A model generated the notes under the pieces. That model made no database searches and was not told the origin of the DNA. It saw nothing but the letters and a program-made list of their open reading frames with translations. Below are positions 55,767 to 63,148 of a stretch of 64,000 nt of DNA, piece after piece. Source of the stretch: Gallintestinimicrobium propionicum (GTDB lineage: Bacteria; Bacillota; Clostridia; Lachnospirales; Lachnospiraceae); the NCBI RefSeq assembly GCF_025567525.1, contig NZ_JAOQJY010000005.1, positions 124,001 to 188,000 on the forward strand. Reading direction: 5' to 3'. Every line of letters begins with the position of its first letter. The stretch's first letter is position 1. The position numbers and the translations under genes are program-made.

Positions 55767-56066
55767 GACGTGGTCTATTTAACATACAGGACGATAACTT
55801 ACTTCGTGAATGCCGGCTTTAAGATCTTAGCTGACCGCCGTATCCTTGAAATCCACCGCCAAGTCCCCAAAAGTGGACTGTGTAGGCAATAGGCTGACGC
55901 GCCTGCTCCGAAACGCTGGGAAGAACCCATGATCGCAGAATCTGCCATTGGACGCAAAAAAAAACGGTGTGACCTTCACGGTCGCACCGTTTTTTACCCA
56001 ACCGCAAGATTTATAGCTCCTTACGGCTGTCAAGTCTTGTGTTTACAGGCTTTCGGGCATACAAAA
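55767..56066. other. Non-coding region with terminator, possible gene remnant
   Basis: About 300 bp. It contains the terminator at 55956-55995. Short open frames on both strands (for instance 55827-56033 minus) have no ribosome site and no recognised family; they may be remnants of a lost gene. Confidence 0.4.
55956..55995. terminator. Bidirectional terminator
   Basis: AAAACGGTG-GACC and GGTC-CACCGTTTT arms with A and T runs at both ends. Confidence 0.85.
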
Positions 56067-56137
56067 AGCAGATGACGGGAATCGAACCCGCCTCCTCAGC
56101 TTGGGAAGCTGATGTTCTACCGATGAACTACATCTGC
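56067..56137 (-). tRNA. tRNA-Gly (anticodon CCC)
   Basis: Minus-strand 71-nt cloverleaf: acceptor GCAGATG/CATCTGC, anticodon stem TCAGC/GCTGA with loop TTCCCAA (anticodon CCC), T-arm GCGGGTTCGATTCCCGT. No CCA encoded. Confidence 0.93.
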
Positions 56138-56146
56138 ATGACATAC

Positions 56147-56155
56147 ATTATAGCA
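56147..56155 (-). promoter_or_regulatory. Extended -10 promoter of tRNA-Gly
   Basis: Minus strand TGC-TATAAT, 10 nt upstream of the tRNA; the -35 is weak (TTTTCT-like). Confidence 0.6.
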
Positions 56156-56189
56156 TATGAATTCAAAAAAGAAAAGCATTTTATTCATA

Positions 56190-56224
56190 ACAATAGAATA
56201 TCCGCGGAGCATACATGCCGTTGT
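56190..56224. repeat. 35-bp ACAATAG hairpin repeat, copy 4 (diverged)
   Basis: Starts ACAATAGAATA and ends CCGTTGT. Preceded by CATTTTATTCATA, the tail sequence also found between copies 2 and 3, so it is probably the second half of a former dimer. Confidence 0.65.
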
Positions 56225-56374
56225 ATGGATTGCCCGTCAGAAGCTGCGAGAAAACTGCAACTACAGTTTTAGAGATTTTTCACTTTTCGTTCTCAGTATT
56301 CTATGATATACTGTCTGCAGAAGGCTTTGTAAGCGATGCAGAGCCAATATTACGGTTTTACGGAAGGTGAAAAG

Positions 56375-57070
56375 ATGCAGAGAATATTATTAAAATTGAG
56401 CGGTGAAGCGCTTGCAGGAGAAAAGAAGCATGGTTTTGACGAGGATACTGTCAGGGCGGTAGCGCTTCAGGTAAAACAGCTGGTGGATGATGGCATTCAG
56501 GTCGGCATCGTGATCGGCGGAGGAAACTTCTGGAGAGGACGTACCAGCGAGCACATTGACCGCACCAAAGCGGATCAGATCGGTATGCTTGCGACAGTGA
56601 TGAACTGCATCTACGTTTCAGAGATTTTCCGTTCGGTTGGCATGATGACCAACATTTTGACACCGTTTGAGTGCGGTTCCTTTACGAAGCTGTTTTCCAA
56701 GGATCGCGCGAACAAATATTTCGAAAAAGGAATGGTCGTATTCTTTGCAGGCGGTACGGGACATCCGTATTTTTCCACGGATACCGGCGTTGTGCTGCGC
56801 GCTATTGAGGTAGAGGCGGACGTTATTCTGCTCGCTAAGGCGATTGATGGCGTATATGACGATGATCCGGCGAAGAATCCGGCGGCGAAGAAGTATGACG
56901 AAGTATCGATTCATGAGGTAATCGAGAAAAACCTGCAGGTAGTGGATATGACTGCATCAATTCTGGCGAGAGACAACAAGATGCCGATGTGGGTATTTGG
57001 TTTAAATGAAAAAGACAGCATTGTCAACACAGTAAAGGGCAATTTTACCGGCACCAAGGTAACGGTATAA
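56375..57070 (+). CDS. pyrH: UMP kinase
   Basis: 231 residues from ATG 56375 (GGAAGGTG upstream; ATG 56336 adds a poor leader). Amino-acid-kinase fold: RILLKLSGEALAGEKKHGFDEDTV, GIQVGIVIGGGNFWRGRTSEHIDRTKADQIGMLATVMN, FAGGTGHPYFSTDTGVVLRAIEVEADVILLAKAIDGVYDDDPAKNP. Phosphorylates UMP to UDP; hexamer regulated by GTP/UTP. First gene of pyrH-frr-uppS-cdsA-dxr-rseP; the usual upstream rpsB-tsf are not present. Confidence 0.97.
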   Translation: MQRILLKLSGEALAGEKKHGFDEDTVRAVALQVKQLVDDGIQVGIVIGGGNFWRGRTSEHIDRTKADQIGMLATVMNCIYVSEIFRSVGMMTNILTPFECGSFTKLFSKDRANKYFEKGMVVFFAGGTGHPYFSTDTGVVLRAIEVEADVILLAKAIDGVYDDDPAKNPAAKKYDEVSIHEVIEKNLQVVDMTASILARDNKMPMWVFGLNEKDSIVNTVKGNFTGTKVTV

Positions 57071-57088
57071 GGAGGATAGGAGAACAAG

Positions 57089-57640
57089 ATGGACGAGAGA
57101 TTACAGCAGTTTGAAACAAAAATGGAAAAGACCTGTGAATATCTGGAAGCAGATTTCATGACAATCCGTGCAGGACGCGCCAACCCGCATGTACTGGACA
57201 AAATCCGTGTGGATTATTACGGTTCTCCCACGCCGCTGCAGCAGGTGGGCAATGTAACTGTTCCCGAACCCCGCATGATCCAGATTGCACCTTGGGAAAA
57301 ATCCCTGATCAAAGCAATCGAAAAAGCAATTATGGCGTCCGATATCGGCATCACCCCATCTAACGATGGTAATGTGATCCGTCTGGTATTCCCGGAGGTA
57401 ACAGAGGAACGCCGTAAAGCGCTGGTAAAGGACGTTAAGAAAAAGGGCGAGGACGCAAAGGTTGCAGTCCGCAATGTCCGCCGTGATGGCAATGATTTTT
57501 TAAAGAAGCTGGGCAAGGAAGACGTTTCTGAGGATGAAATCAAGGAGCTGGAAGATCAGCTGCAGAAGCTGACTGACAAGTTCGGCAAGGATATCGACAA
57601 GCTGGTAGAAGCAAAATCCAAAGAGATTATGACCGTTTAA
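57089..57640 (+). CDS. frr: Ribosome recycling factor
   Basis: 183 residues; GGAGGATAGGAG before the ATG. Three-helix-bundle plus small domain: TIRAGRANPHVLDKIRVDYYGSPTPLQQVGNVTVPEPRMIQIAPWE, then ERRKALVKDVKKKGEDAKVAVRNVRRD. Splits post-termination ribosomes together with EF-G. Follows pyrH by 18 bp. Confidence 0.97.
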   Translation: MDERLQQFETKMEKTCEYLEADFMTIRAGRANPHVLDKIRVDYYGSPTPLQQVGNVTVPEPRMIQIAPWEKSLIKAIEKAIMASDIGITPSNDGNVIRLVFPEVTEERRKALVKDVKKKGEDAKVAVRNVRRDGNDFLKKLGKEDVSEDEIKELEDQLQKLTDKFGKDIDKLVEAKSKEIMTV

Positions 57641-57672
57641 AACGGATACAAAAGTACATTCTGCTAGGATGA

Positions 57673-57707
57673 ACAATGGAATGTACACGCTGAAAGCATT
57701 ATATTGT
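57673..57707. repeat. 35-bp ACAATAG hairpin repeat, copy 5 (diverged)
   Basis: ACAATGGAATG ... CATTATATTGT, exactly 35 bp, in the frr-uppS gap, followed by CATGA as in other copies. Confidence 0.65.
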
Positions 57708-57775
57708 CATGAATAGTGAGGGAGAAGGGGGCAGGCTGGGCTTGTCCCCTTCTCTCAGATAGGAGAAAAGAAAGA

Positions 57776-58483
57776 ATGAATATTCCGAATCATGTGGCGA
57801 TTATTCTGGATGGAAACGGCAGATGGGCAAAGGCAAAGGGCATGCCGCGTAACTACGGACATGTGCAGGGGGCAAAGACCGTAGAACAGATCTGCGAGGA
57901 TGCATGGAATTTGGGCATCCATTATCTGACGGTATATGCGTTTTCCACTGAAAACTGGAATCGCCCCAAGGATGAAGTATCCGCGCTGATGACGCTTCTG
58001 CGCAATTATATGAAAAGCTGCTTAAAGCGTGCAACACAGAACAATATGTGCGTGCGCGTGATCGGGGATAAGACCGGGCTCGATGATGATATCCGCAAAC
58101 GGATTGCGGAGCTGGAGGAAGCGACAAAGGACAACACCGGTCTGCATTTTCAGATTGCGATCAATTACGGCGGCAGGGATGAAATCCGCCGCGCTGTGAC
58201 GAATCTGGCAGAGCAGGTACAGGCAGGGACCCTGCAACCGGAGGAAATTACCGAGGAAAAGATCAGTGCTGCGCTGGATACGGCAGGAATCCCGGAGCCC
58301 GACCTTTTGATCCGCACCTGCAATGAGCTTCGGATTTCCAATTTCCTGTTGTGGCAGCTGGCCTACACAGAGTTTTATTTTACACCGGTGGCGTGGCCCG
58401 ATTTTTCAAAGGCAGAGCTGGAAAAGGCGATTGAGGCATATAATCATAGAGACAGAAGATATGGGCTGGTGAAGGAGGAGTAA
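57776..58483 (+). CDS. uppS: Undecaprenyl diphosphate synthase (cis-prenyltransferase)
   Basis: 235 residues from ATG 57776 (AGGAGA 12 nt upstream); the ATG at 57716 has no support. Motifs: HVAIILDGNGRWAKAKGMPRNYGH (catalytic Asp near residue 12), LTVYAFSTENWNRPKDEV, FQIAINYGGRDEIRRAV, PEPDLLIRTCNELRISNFLLWQLAYTEFYFT. Typical enzymes read RTSGE at the RTCNE position, so the active-site loop differs slightly. Makes the lipid carrier for peptidoglycan. Next gene starts 3 bp later. Confidence 0.96.
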   Translation: MNIPNHVAIILDGNGRWAKAKGMPRNYGHVQGAKTVEQICEDAWNLGIHYLTVYAFSTENWNRPKDEVSALMTLLRNYMKSCLKRATQNNMCVRVIGDKTGLDDDIRKRIAELEEATKDNTGLHFQIAINYGGRDEIRRAVTNLAEQVQAGTLQPEEITEEKISAALDTAGIPEPDLLIRTCNELRISNFLLWQLAYTEFYFTPVAWPDFSKAELEKAIEAYNHRDRRYGLVKEE

Positions 58484-58485
58484 CA

Positions 58486-59313
58486 ATGTTCTGGACGAGA
58501 TTGGGCAGCAGCGTTGTGCTGGTTGTGCTGGCACTGATTTTTCTGATCAGTGGAGGTCCTGTTCTGGGAGCGGTGTGTCTGCTGCTTTCCCTGACGGCTT
58601 ACTACGAGCTGATTAAGGCGTGCCATGTGGAAAAAGATGGCAAATTTACGCTGCTGGAAATCATGGGAGGCTGCGGAATCGTGCTGTATGGCGCAGCGAT
58701 GATGCTTTCCAAAAATTTTCTCTGGGGAATCGGGGCAATTGTCCTGATGTTTCTGGCAGTGATGTTCGTCTATGTGTTCCATTTTCCCAAATACCATGCA
58801 GACCAGGTGATGACTGTTTTTTTCTGTGCATTTTACCCGGGGGTGCTGTTTCCGTTCATCTATCTGACCCGGGAACTGAGCTGGGGAAAATATCTGGTGT
58901 GGCTCATTTTTATCAGCTCCTGGATCTGTGATACCTGTGCCTATTTGACCGGTATGGCAATTGGAAAACATAAGCTGGCACCTGTGCTCAGCCCGAAGAA
59001 ATCGATAGAGGGTGCAATTGGAGGCGTAGTCGGTTCTGCCCTGGTAGGAGCATTATTCGCATGGCTGTTTCTTATTCCGGAGACCGGAAGCGATGCGATG
59101 ATCTGGGTGGTTGCGCTGATCAGTGCTGCCGGTGCAGTCATTTCCCAGGTAGGAGATCTTTCAGCGTCTGCAATCAAACGAAATCACGATATTAAAGATT
59201 ACGGAAAGATAATTCCGGGACACGGCGGGATCATGGATCGGTTCGACAGTGTGTTATTTACCGCACCGGTGATCTATTTCCTTTCGGTCATTTTGCTCGG
59301 AGCGGTTCATTAA
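58486..59313 (+). CDS. cdsA: Phosphatidate cytidylyltransferase
   Basis: 275 residues, about eight membrane segments. Makes CDP-diacylglycerol for phospholipids. The family signature is complete near the C-terminus: SASAIKRNHDIKDYGKIIPGHGGIMDRFDS. Also LVWLIFISSWICDTCAYLTGMAIGKHKLAPVLSPKKSIEGAIGG (catalytic Asp and Lys region). Good GAAGGAGG site overlapping the uppS stop. Confidence 0.96.
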   Translation: MFWTRLGSSVVLVVLALIFLISGGPVLGAVCLLLSLTAYYELIKACHVEKDGKFTLLEIMGGCGIVLYGAAMMLSKNFLWGIGAIVLMFLAVMFVYVFHFPKYHADQVMTVFFCAFYPGVLFPFIYLTRELSWGKYLVWLIFISSWICDTCAYLTGMAIGKHKLAPVLSPKKSIEGAIGGVVGSALVGALFAWLFLIPETGSDAMIWVVALISAAGAVISQVGDLSASAIKRNHDIKDYGKIIPGHGGIMDRFDSVLFTAPVIYFLSVILLGAVH

Positions 59314-59373
59314 AAAAATGGTTTCGGATTTTTCCGGAATTGTGTATAAGCGGGTACAGGAGAGGAAAACTAT

Positions 59374-60522
59374 ATGAAAAAAGTAGCAATATTGGGTTCT
59401 ACGGGGTCAATCGGAACCCAGACCCTGGAAATTATCCGGGATAATGAGGATTTACAGGCGGTTGCGCTGGCAGCAGGGCAGAATGTCGATCTGATGGAAA
59501 AACAGATTCGGGAATTTCATCCGCAGATCGCGGGAATGTGGAGTGAGGAAGCGGCGGCTGACCTTCGGCAGAGAGTTTCAGATCTTCCGGTCAAAATCGT
59601 GTGCGGGATGGACGGACTGCTGGAAATCGCGTCTTTCCCGGAAAGCGACGTTGTCGTTACGGCGGTGGTCGGCATGATCGGTATCCGTCCGACCATCGCA
59701 GCGATTGAAAGCGGAAAGACGATTGCGCTTGCCAATAAAGAAACATTGGTGACAGCAGGACATATCATCATGCCGCTGGCCGCTCAAAGAAAGGTTCCGA
59801 TTTTGCCGGTAGACAGTGAGCATTCCGCAATTTTCCAGTCTTTACAGGGAAGAGCGGATAATCAGATCCACAGAATCTTGCTGACAGCCTCCGGCGGTCC
59901 GTTCCGCGGAAAAAAGCGTGCGGACTTAGAGCAGATGACGCTGGAGGATGCGTTGAAGCATCCGAACTGGTCGATGGGCAAAAAGGTGACAATTGATTCG
60001 GCATCCCTCGTCAATAAGGGGCTGGAAGTGATGGAAGCGAAGTGGCTGTTTGACGTATCTCTTGATCAGATTCAGGTTGTTGTGCATCCGCAGAGCATTG
60101 TGCATTCCGCAGTGGAATATGACGATGGTGCGGTGATTGCACAGCTCGGGCTTCCGGATATGAAGCTGCCAATCCAGTATGCCCTCGTTTATCCGGAAAG
60201 AAGACCGATGAACGCGCCATTTATGGATCTGTTTGCAATCCATCAGCTGACCTTTGAAGCACCGGACACCGAGACGTTTCCGGGACTTGCGCTCGCCTAT
60301 CGGGCGGCAAGAGAAGGCGGCAGTATGCCGACCGTTTTCAATGCGGCGAATGAAATGGCTGTCAAGCTTCTGCTTCAGAAAAAGATCCGTTTCGTGCAGA
60401 TTCCGGAAATCCTGGAAATGGCGATGGAGCATCATCATACTATAGAAAATCCTGATGTGGTGCAGATCCTTCAGGCAGAGGCTGAGACCTATGAACAAAT
60501 CAGGCAGGAGATGAAACTTTGA
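59374..60522 (+). CDS. dxr: 1-deoxy-D-xylulose 5-phosphate reductoisomerase
   Basis: 382 residues; AGGAGAGGAAAAC before the ATG. NADPH-dependent second step of the MEP pathway. Motifs: LGSTGSIGTQTLEII near residue 6, ALANKETLVTAGHIIMPLA near 115, PVDSEHSAIFQSLQG (metal ligands), LLTASGGPFRG, GKKVTIDSASLVNKGLEVMEAKWLF, VVHPQSIVHSAVEY. Overlaps rseP at its stop codon. Confidence 0.97.
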   Translation: MKKVAILGSTGSIGTQTLEIIRDNEDLQAVALAAGQNVDLMEKQIREFHPQIAGMWSEEAAADLRQRVSDLPVKIVCGMDGLLEIASFPESDVVVTAVVGMIGIRPTIAAIESGKTIALANKETLVTAGHIIMPLAAQRKVPILPVDSEHSAIFQSLQGRADNQIHRILLTASGGPFRGKKRADLEQMTLEDALKHPNWSMGKKVTIDSASLVNKGLEVMEAKWLFDVSLDQIQVVVHPQSIVHSAVEYDDGAVIAQLGLPDMKLPIQYALVYPERRPMNAPFMDLFAIHQLTFEAPDTETFPGLALAYRAAREGGSMPTVFNAANEMAVKLLLQKKIRFVQIPEILEMAMEHHHTIENPDVVQILQAEAETYEQIRQEMKL

Positions 60523-61640
60523 TCGGAACAATCATCATTTTTTTACTGATCTTTTTCGTGATCGTAATGGGACACGAATTTGGTCATTTCCTGATTGCAA
60601 AAGTGAACGGCATCCGTGTGAATGAATTTGCAATCGGGATGGGACCGAAGATTGCAGGCTTTAAAAAGGGGGAAACGGAATATGTGCTGCGGGCGTTCCC
60701 GTTGGGCGGCGCATGCATTTTTGAAGGGGAAGACGGACTGGAAGCGGCGAAAGAAGAGGCATCTGCCGCAGGCACGCCGGCGGATAAAACCGGACGGGGC
60801 GCTTTGCGGAATGTGCCGGTGGATGTGGATCGCGGAAATTTCCAGAACGCGCCGGTATGGAGCCGGATTGCCACTGTTTTTGCCGGACCGTTGTTTAACT
60901 TTTTACTGGCATTTATTTTCGCAATTATGGTTGCGGGTTACGCCGGTGCAGATCTGCCGGTGCTTGGCAGCGTAGTGGAGGGTTCTGCAGCGGAGGCAGC
61001 CGGAATGCAGGCGGGAGACAAAATCCTGCGGTTTAACAGCAAAATCAATCTGGCACGGGAAATTTCCCTGGAAATGGCATTGAATAAAACCGGAGAGCCT
61101 GTAAAAGTGGTATATGAGCGTGACGGTCAGGAGTATGAAACGACGCTGACGCCGATTTATAACGAAGAAGCAGGTAAATATCTGGTCGGCTTTCAGAATT
61201 ATGCGTCCTATGATGAGGCGAAGGGGACAAAGCTGTTCCGTTATGCCTGGTACCAGCTGCGCTTTTGCATAAAAAATTCCGTGCTGAGCGTGAAATCCCT
61301 GGTAGAGGGTAAGTTGTCCAAGAACGACGTGGCAGGACCGGTTGGCATGGCACAGATCGTGGATCAGGTGAAAACAGCTGCAGAACCCGGCGGACCGATG
61401 CTTGTGTTCATGAACATGGTCAATCTGGCGATGCTTCTGTCAGTCAGCCTGGGCGTGATGAATTTGCTTCCGCTGCCCGCACTGGACGGTGGCAGACTGG
61501 TATTTTTGTTCCTGGAGGTACTTCGTGGAAAACCGATCCCACCGGAAAAAGAAGGCGTCATTCATTTCGCGGGCTTTGTCGCACTGATGGTTCTGATGGT
61601 GTTTGTGATGTTCAATGATATTCAGAGAATTATCGGGTGA
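60519..61640 (+). CDS. rseP: RIP site-2 metalloprotease RseP/RasP
   Basis: 373 residues with a TTG start at 60519 overlapping the dxr stop (TTGA). Zinc site HEFGH near residue 20 and second-ligand LLPLPALDGGR near 322, four membrane helices, one PDZ domain (about 125-200, GSVVEGSAAEAAGMQAGDKILRFN). An insert of about 40 residues after AFPLGGACIFEGEDG carries Ala/Pro-rich sequence, common in Clostridia. Cleaves membrane-spanning anti-sigma factors and signal peptides. Last gene of the cluster. Confidence 0.95.
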   Translation: MIGTIIIFLLIFFVIVMGHEFGHFLIAKVNGIRVNEFAIGMGPKIAGFKKGETEYVLRAFPLGGACIFEGEDGLEAAKEEASAAGTPADKTGRGALRNVPVDVDRGNFQNAPVWSRIATVFAGPLFNFLLAFIFAIMVAGYAGADLPVLGSVVEGSAAEAAGMQAGDKILRFNSKINLAREISLEMALNKTGEPVKVVYERDGQEYETTLTPIYNEEAGKYLVGFQNYASYDEAKGTKLFRYAWYQLRFCIKNSVLSVKSLVEGKLSKNDVAGPVGMAQIVDQVKTAAEPGGPMLVFMNMVNLAMLLSVSLGVMNLLPLPALDGGRLVFLFLEVLRGKPIPPEKEGVIHFAGFVALMVLMVFVMFNDIQRIIG

Positions 61641-61662
61641 AAAGGTTTCGGATAGGAACCCG

Positions 61663-61706
61663 CTTGGGCGGCTGCCCCATTCCAAAAGATGGTGCAGCCG
61701 CTCAAG
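61663..61706 (+). terminator. Terminator of the pyrH-rseP cluster
   Basis: CTTGGGCGGCTGC (61663-61675) pairs with GCAGCCGCTCAAG (61694-61706) with one mismatch, followed by TTATTT. Confidence 0.75.
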
Positions 61707-61712
61707 TTATTT

Positions 61713-61754
61713 ATTTCATAGGAAAATACGTCCTATGAAATAAAAACGCTCCGC
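61713..61754. repeat. 42-bp palindromic repeat, copy 2
   Basis: 41 of 42 bases equal the element at 37655-37696, including the TTTCATAGGA/TCCTATGAAA stem and the AACGCTCCGC tail. It again lies just downstream of an operon terminator. Confidence 0.85.
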
Positions 61755-61811
61755 GCGGATCGCACTGCAGCGGAATGGAAGAATGTCGCTTGCGCGACCC
61801 GCCGCAGGCGG

Positions 61812-61839
61812 AGAATCCTGCTTCGCAGGATTCTTTTTT
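61812..61839 (+). terminator. Strong terminator hairpin
   Basis: AGAATCCTGC / GCAGGATTCT with a TTC loop and TTTTTT. It comes after small GC-rich palindromes (GTCGC/GCGAC, CCGCC/GGCGG). Confidence 0.75.
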
Positions 61840-61851
61840 ATACAGTTTATA

Positions 61852-61886
61852 ACAATAGAATGCTCGCAGAGCGTGCATTCTATTGT
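61852..61886. repeat. 35-bp ACAATAG hairpin repeat, copy 6 (perfect)
   Basis: Identical over all 35 bases to copy 3 at 46864-46898. Confidence 0.9.
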
Positions 61887-61895
61887 GTATACAGA

Positions 61896-61934
61896 AAATA
61901 AGCCGTCAGAATCAACATTCTAACGGCTTATTTT
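61896..61934 (-). terminator. Terminator of the tRNA-Val/tRNA-Ala unit
   Basis: AAAATAAGCCGT and ACGGCTTATTTT arms, with an inner AGAAT/ATTCT stem; placed 3' of tRNA-Ala on the minus strand. Confidence 0.8.
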
Positions 61935-61937
61935 GGA

Positions 61938-62010
61938 TGGACCCGATGGGATTCGAACCCACGGTCTCTGCGTTGCGAACGCAGCGCTTTCCCAGCTAAG
62001 CTACGAGCCC
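61938..62010 (-). tRNA. tRNA-Ala (anticodon CGC)
   Basis: Minus-strand 73-nt cloverleaf: acceptor GGGCTCG / CGGGTCC, anticodon stem CTGCG/CGCAG with loop TTCGCAA (anticodon CGC), T-arm GTGGGTTCGAATCCCAT, discriminator A. Confidence 0.93.
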
Positions 62011-62059
62011 AAACATAATTTATGAAGAAAAATCAGACCTTTCATAAAAGGCACTGATA

Positions 62060-62133
62060 TGGAAGCAACGGGGCTCGAACCCGTGACCTCTCGCGTGTGA
62101 GGCGAACGCTCATCCCGGCTGAGCTATACTTCC
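62060..62133 (-). tRNA. tRNA-Val (anticodon CAC)
   Basis: Minus-strand 74-nt cloverleaf: acceptor GGAAGTA/TGCTTCC, D-stem GCTC/GAGC, anticodon stem TTCGC/GCGAG with loop CTCACAC (anticodon CAC), T-arm ACGGGTTCGAGCCCCGT. First gene of the two-tRNA unit. Confidence 0.92.
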
Positions 62134-62150
62134 GTTTCCTGCTAAAGTTT

Positions 62151-62178
62151 ATTTTAGCACTTTCCAGGCAGGAATCAA
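62151..62178 (-). promoter_or_regulatory. Promoter of the tRNA-Val/tRNA-Ala unit
   Basis: Minus strand: TTGATT (62178-62173), 16-bp spacer, TGC-TAAAAT (62156-62151). Confidence 0.7.
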
Positions 62179-62233
62179 GTGGCAGATGGAAAAAAATGCT
62201 GTTCACAGTCATGCTGTTATAAGCAGACGTACC

Positions 62234-62271
62234 GTTTGCAAACTGAAGCGGTACAGCGTTTGCAAACGCTG
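62234..62271. promoter_or_regulatory. Pair of GTTTGCAAAC palindromes, operator-like
   Basis: GTTTGCAAAC at 62234-62243 and again at 62258-62267; the second sits in an 18-bp perfect palindrome CAGCGTTTGCAAACGCTG (62254-62271). They are 24 bp apart centre to centre. Could bind a LacI-type repressor or fold as RNA hairpins. Confidence 0.35.
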
Positions 62272-62289
62272 CAGTTACTGTGATTCATG

Positions 62290-62323
62290 ACATAGAATGC
62301 TCGCAGAGCGTGCATTCTATTGT
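62290..62323. repeat. 35-bp ACAATAG hairpin repeat, copy 7 (one base deleted)
   Basis: 34 bp, identical to copies 3 and 6 except for one missing A in the left arm. On the minus strand its CAATAG supplies the last codon and TAG stop of the DUF1836 gene. Confidence 0.85.
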
Positions 62324-62964
62324 TTTTTATCAGAACGACTGTGACGGGAGCGGTGTTCTGTGGTGTCTGTTTCTTTTGCGCTGCAGCTGTCGATCAGTTT
62401 TTCAATCAACATTTTTTTAACATAGACGTCAAAACTGAGCATGCAGATGAAAGAAAAGGTCTGGAGAAATTCCTGATCCTCTGTGGCAGCATCCGAAAAG
62501 GTTTCCTGAGCTTTGTGATATTTGCGTACGACGTCCTGCTTCATTACTTCAACTTCTTCCCGCTCGAGACTAAACACCTCGTTATAGATCGTTTCAAGCT
62601 TCAGCCCTTCGTTTCCGGCAAAGAAACGGTCGGTAATCGGTTTTAATACGGTCTGAATGTCGCTGATTGACAGGATGCCCTTGAAATAATAGATAAAAAT
62701 CAAAAGCAGCATGTGCTCGCGGGAATATTTCTTGCGGACGGGCGGCGGCAGCAGGTCGTTTTTGGCGTAGTTGTTGATCATGGTTTTGGTCAGGATCTTG
62801 TCCACTTCGGGATTACGGGCAGCATTTTTCAGACGGCTGTCCATAAAAGTCGTCACCTGATCCATGTATAATTCGATATCTGGGATATCATCCGGACGGA
62901 TATAATCAATACGGTCCAGACTATCCAAAATACTTTGTAAAAGATCCCCTGTTTCCAGTGTCAT
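62317..62964 (-). CDS. DUF1836 domain protein
   Basis: 215 residues. Contains the DUF1836 core: LTKTMINNYAKNDLLPPPVRKKYSREHMLLLIFIYYFKGILSISDIQTVLKPI (about residues 58-110), thought to be a MerR-like helix-turn-helix fold. The C-terminal tail is polar and His/Arg/Ser-rich (HRSRHSRSDKKQ). Probable transcription regulator; targets unknown. The stop codon lies within the 35-bp repeat, so the last residues may be an acquired extension. Strong promoter at 63015-63043. Divergent from the ABC lipoprotein gene. Confidence 0.8.
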   Translation of the reverse strand: MTLETGDLLQSILDSLDRIDYIRPDDIPDIELYMDQVTTFMDSRLKNAARNPEVDKILTKTMINNYAKNDLLPPPVRKKYSREHMLLLIFIYYFKGILSISDIQTVLKPITDRFFAGNEGLKLETIYNEVFSLEREEVEVMKQDVVRKYHKAQETFSDAATEDQEFLQTFSFICMLSFDVYVKKMLIEKLIDSCSAKETDTTEHRSRHSRSDKKQ

Positions 62965-63014
62965 ATGAAATGCTCCTGTTTTCCATAAGATAATGAAGAT
63001 TGTTTAATGAATTC

Positions 63015-63043
63015 ATTATATAGTATTCAAAACCAGATGACAA
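63015..63043 (-). promoter_or_regulatory. Promoter of the DUF1836 gene
   Basis: Minus strand: TTGTCA (63043-63038), 17-bp spacer, TATAAT (63020-63015). Confidence 0.85.
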
Positions 63044-63148
63044 GAGAAAAGAAACTCAATATAGAAAGACCATTCTGTGAAGGGACAGCACATGGGACAA
63101 TAGGAGCGCATAGGATAAAGAAACATGTGTTGAGGAAGCAGCTATTTT

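Noticed and set aside
55819..56033. Two overlapping minus-strand frames of 62 and 68 codons
   Set aside because: They span a bidirectional terminator and have no ribosome site; at most a gene remnant.
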